From NCBI GenBank assembly GCA_910584525.1, contig CAJUAT010000076.1, positions 1 through 6,498 of the forward strand: DNA of 6,498 nt, written 5' to 3'. The first letter of the stretch is position 1, and each line of letters opens with the position of its first letter. A program made the position numbers and the translations under genes. The DNA comes from an uncultured Muribaculaceae bacterium (GTDB taxonomy: Bacteria > Bacteroidota > Bacteroidia > Bacteroidales > Muribaculaceae). Below the pieces are notes generated by a model, which saw only the letters and a program-made list of their open reading frames with translations, was not told the origin of the DNA and ran no database searches. Of the stretch, positions 6,361 through 6,498 are shown piece after piece.

Positions 6361-6498
6361 TGCTTTGAACACAAATCTGAACACAACTCCGCGCCAACTC
6401 GTTTCTGCCGCCACTGGCACCCCCCTGTGTTCGGATCAGCGGATTATTGCGGTACAGATCGGCGAAATACTTGCCGTTGACACAGTACATCTGTGCTA
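6361..6498. other. tRNA 3' flank, no identified gene
   Basis: A minus-strand frame is open from the right edge of the window through 6299 (63 codons from an ATG at 6490, and open beyond it). Its first residues (MYCVNGKYFADLYRNNPLIRTQ) look plausibly coding, but its end runs through the terminator and into the tRNA gene, so at most it is the broken 3' part of a gene that continues outside the window. I do not recognise it. GAACACAA occurs twice 12 bases apart (6367-6374, 6379-6386), and a partly matching inverted copy (CTGTGTTC) lies at 6425-6432. The position behind a tRNA is a common integration site, but no duplicated tRNA end is visible here. Confidence 0.25.

Overview
The window looks like a chromosomal segment of a Bacteroidales bacterium. 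Three things point that way: Bacteroidetes-type promoter -7 boxes (TAnnTTTG) ahead of three transcription units, a giant secreted BspA-like leucine-rich-repeat protein, and a DcaP-like outer-membrane porin beside a two-ACT-domain SerB. The moderately high GC and gene style would suit a gut lineage such as Muribaculaceae, but the family is an inference and the order is the safer call.

Layout. 1-126 is non-coding and carries an imperfect palindrome and a short direct repeat. 127-3125 is a minus-strand unit. It starts with a BspA-like LRR surface protein (858-3125), continues in the same frame past one TAA codon into what looks like that protein's own C-terminal domain (471-857), and ends, 2 bases further on, with a small HExxH-containing protein (127-468). 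3126-3265 is a divergent promoter region with one -7 box on each strand. 3266-5921 runs on the plus strand: a DcaP-like porin (3266-4597), then phosphoserine phosphatase serB (4656-5921). 5922-6132 is non-coding and mostly filled by a minisatellite made of two adjacent copies of a 78-bp block, each built from 22-bp units. A promoter (6133-6163), a leader with two hairpins, a CAU-anticodon tRNA (6237-6310) and an intrinsic terminator (6324-6360) follow. The last 138 bases hold no gene I can identify.

How it fits together. The LRR protein and porin both carry signal peptides and serve the cell surface and outer membrane. SerB is cytoplasmic and makes serine; its placement behind the porin may be only positional. 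The most notable irregularity is the LRR gene: a single in-frame stop separates 755 residues of signal peptide plus repeats from a 128-codon tail with a typical Bacteroidales C-terminal motif, so the gene is either a recent nonsense mutant, a sequencing error, or a protein that makes two forms. I see no CRISPR array, transposase, defence system or obvious novel multi-gene system.
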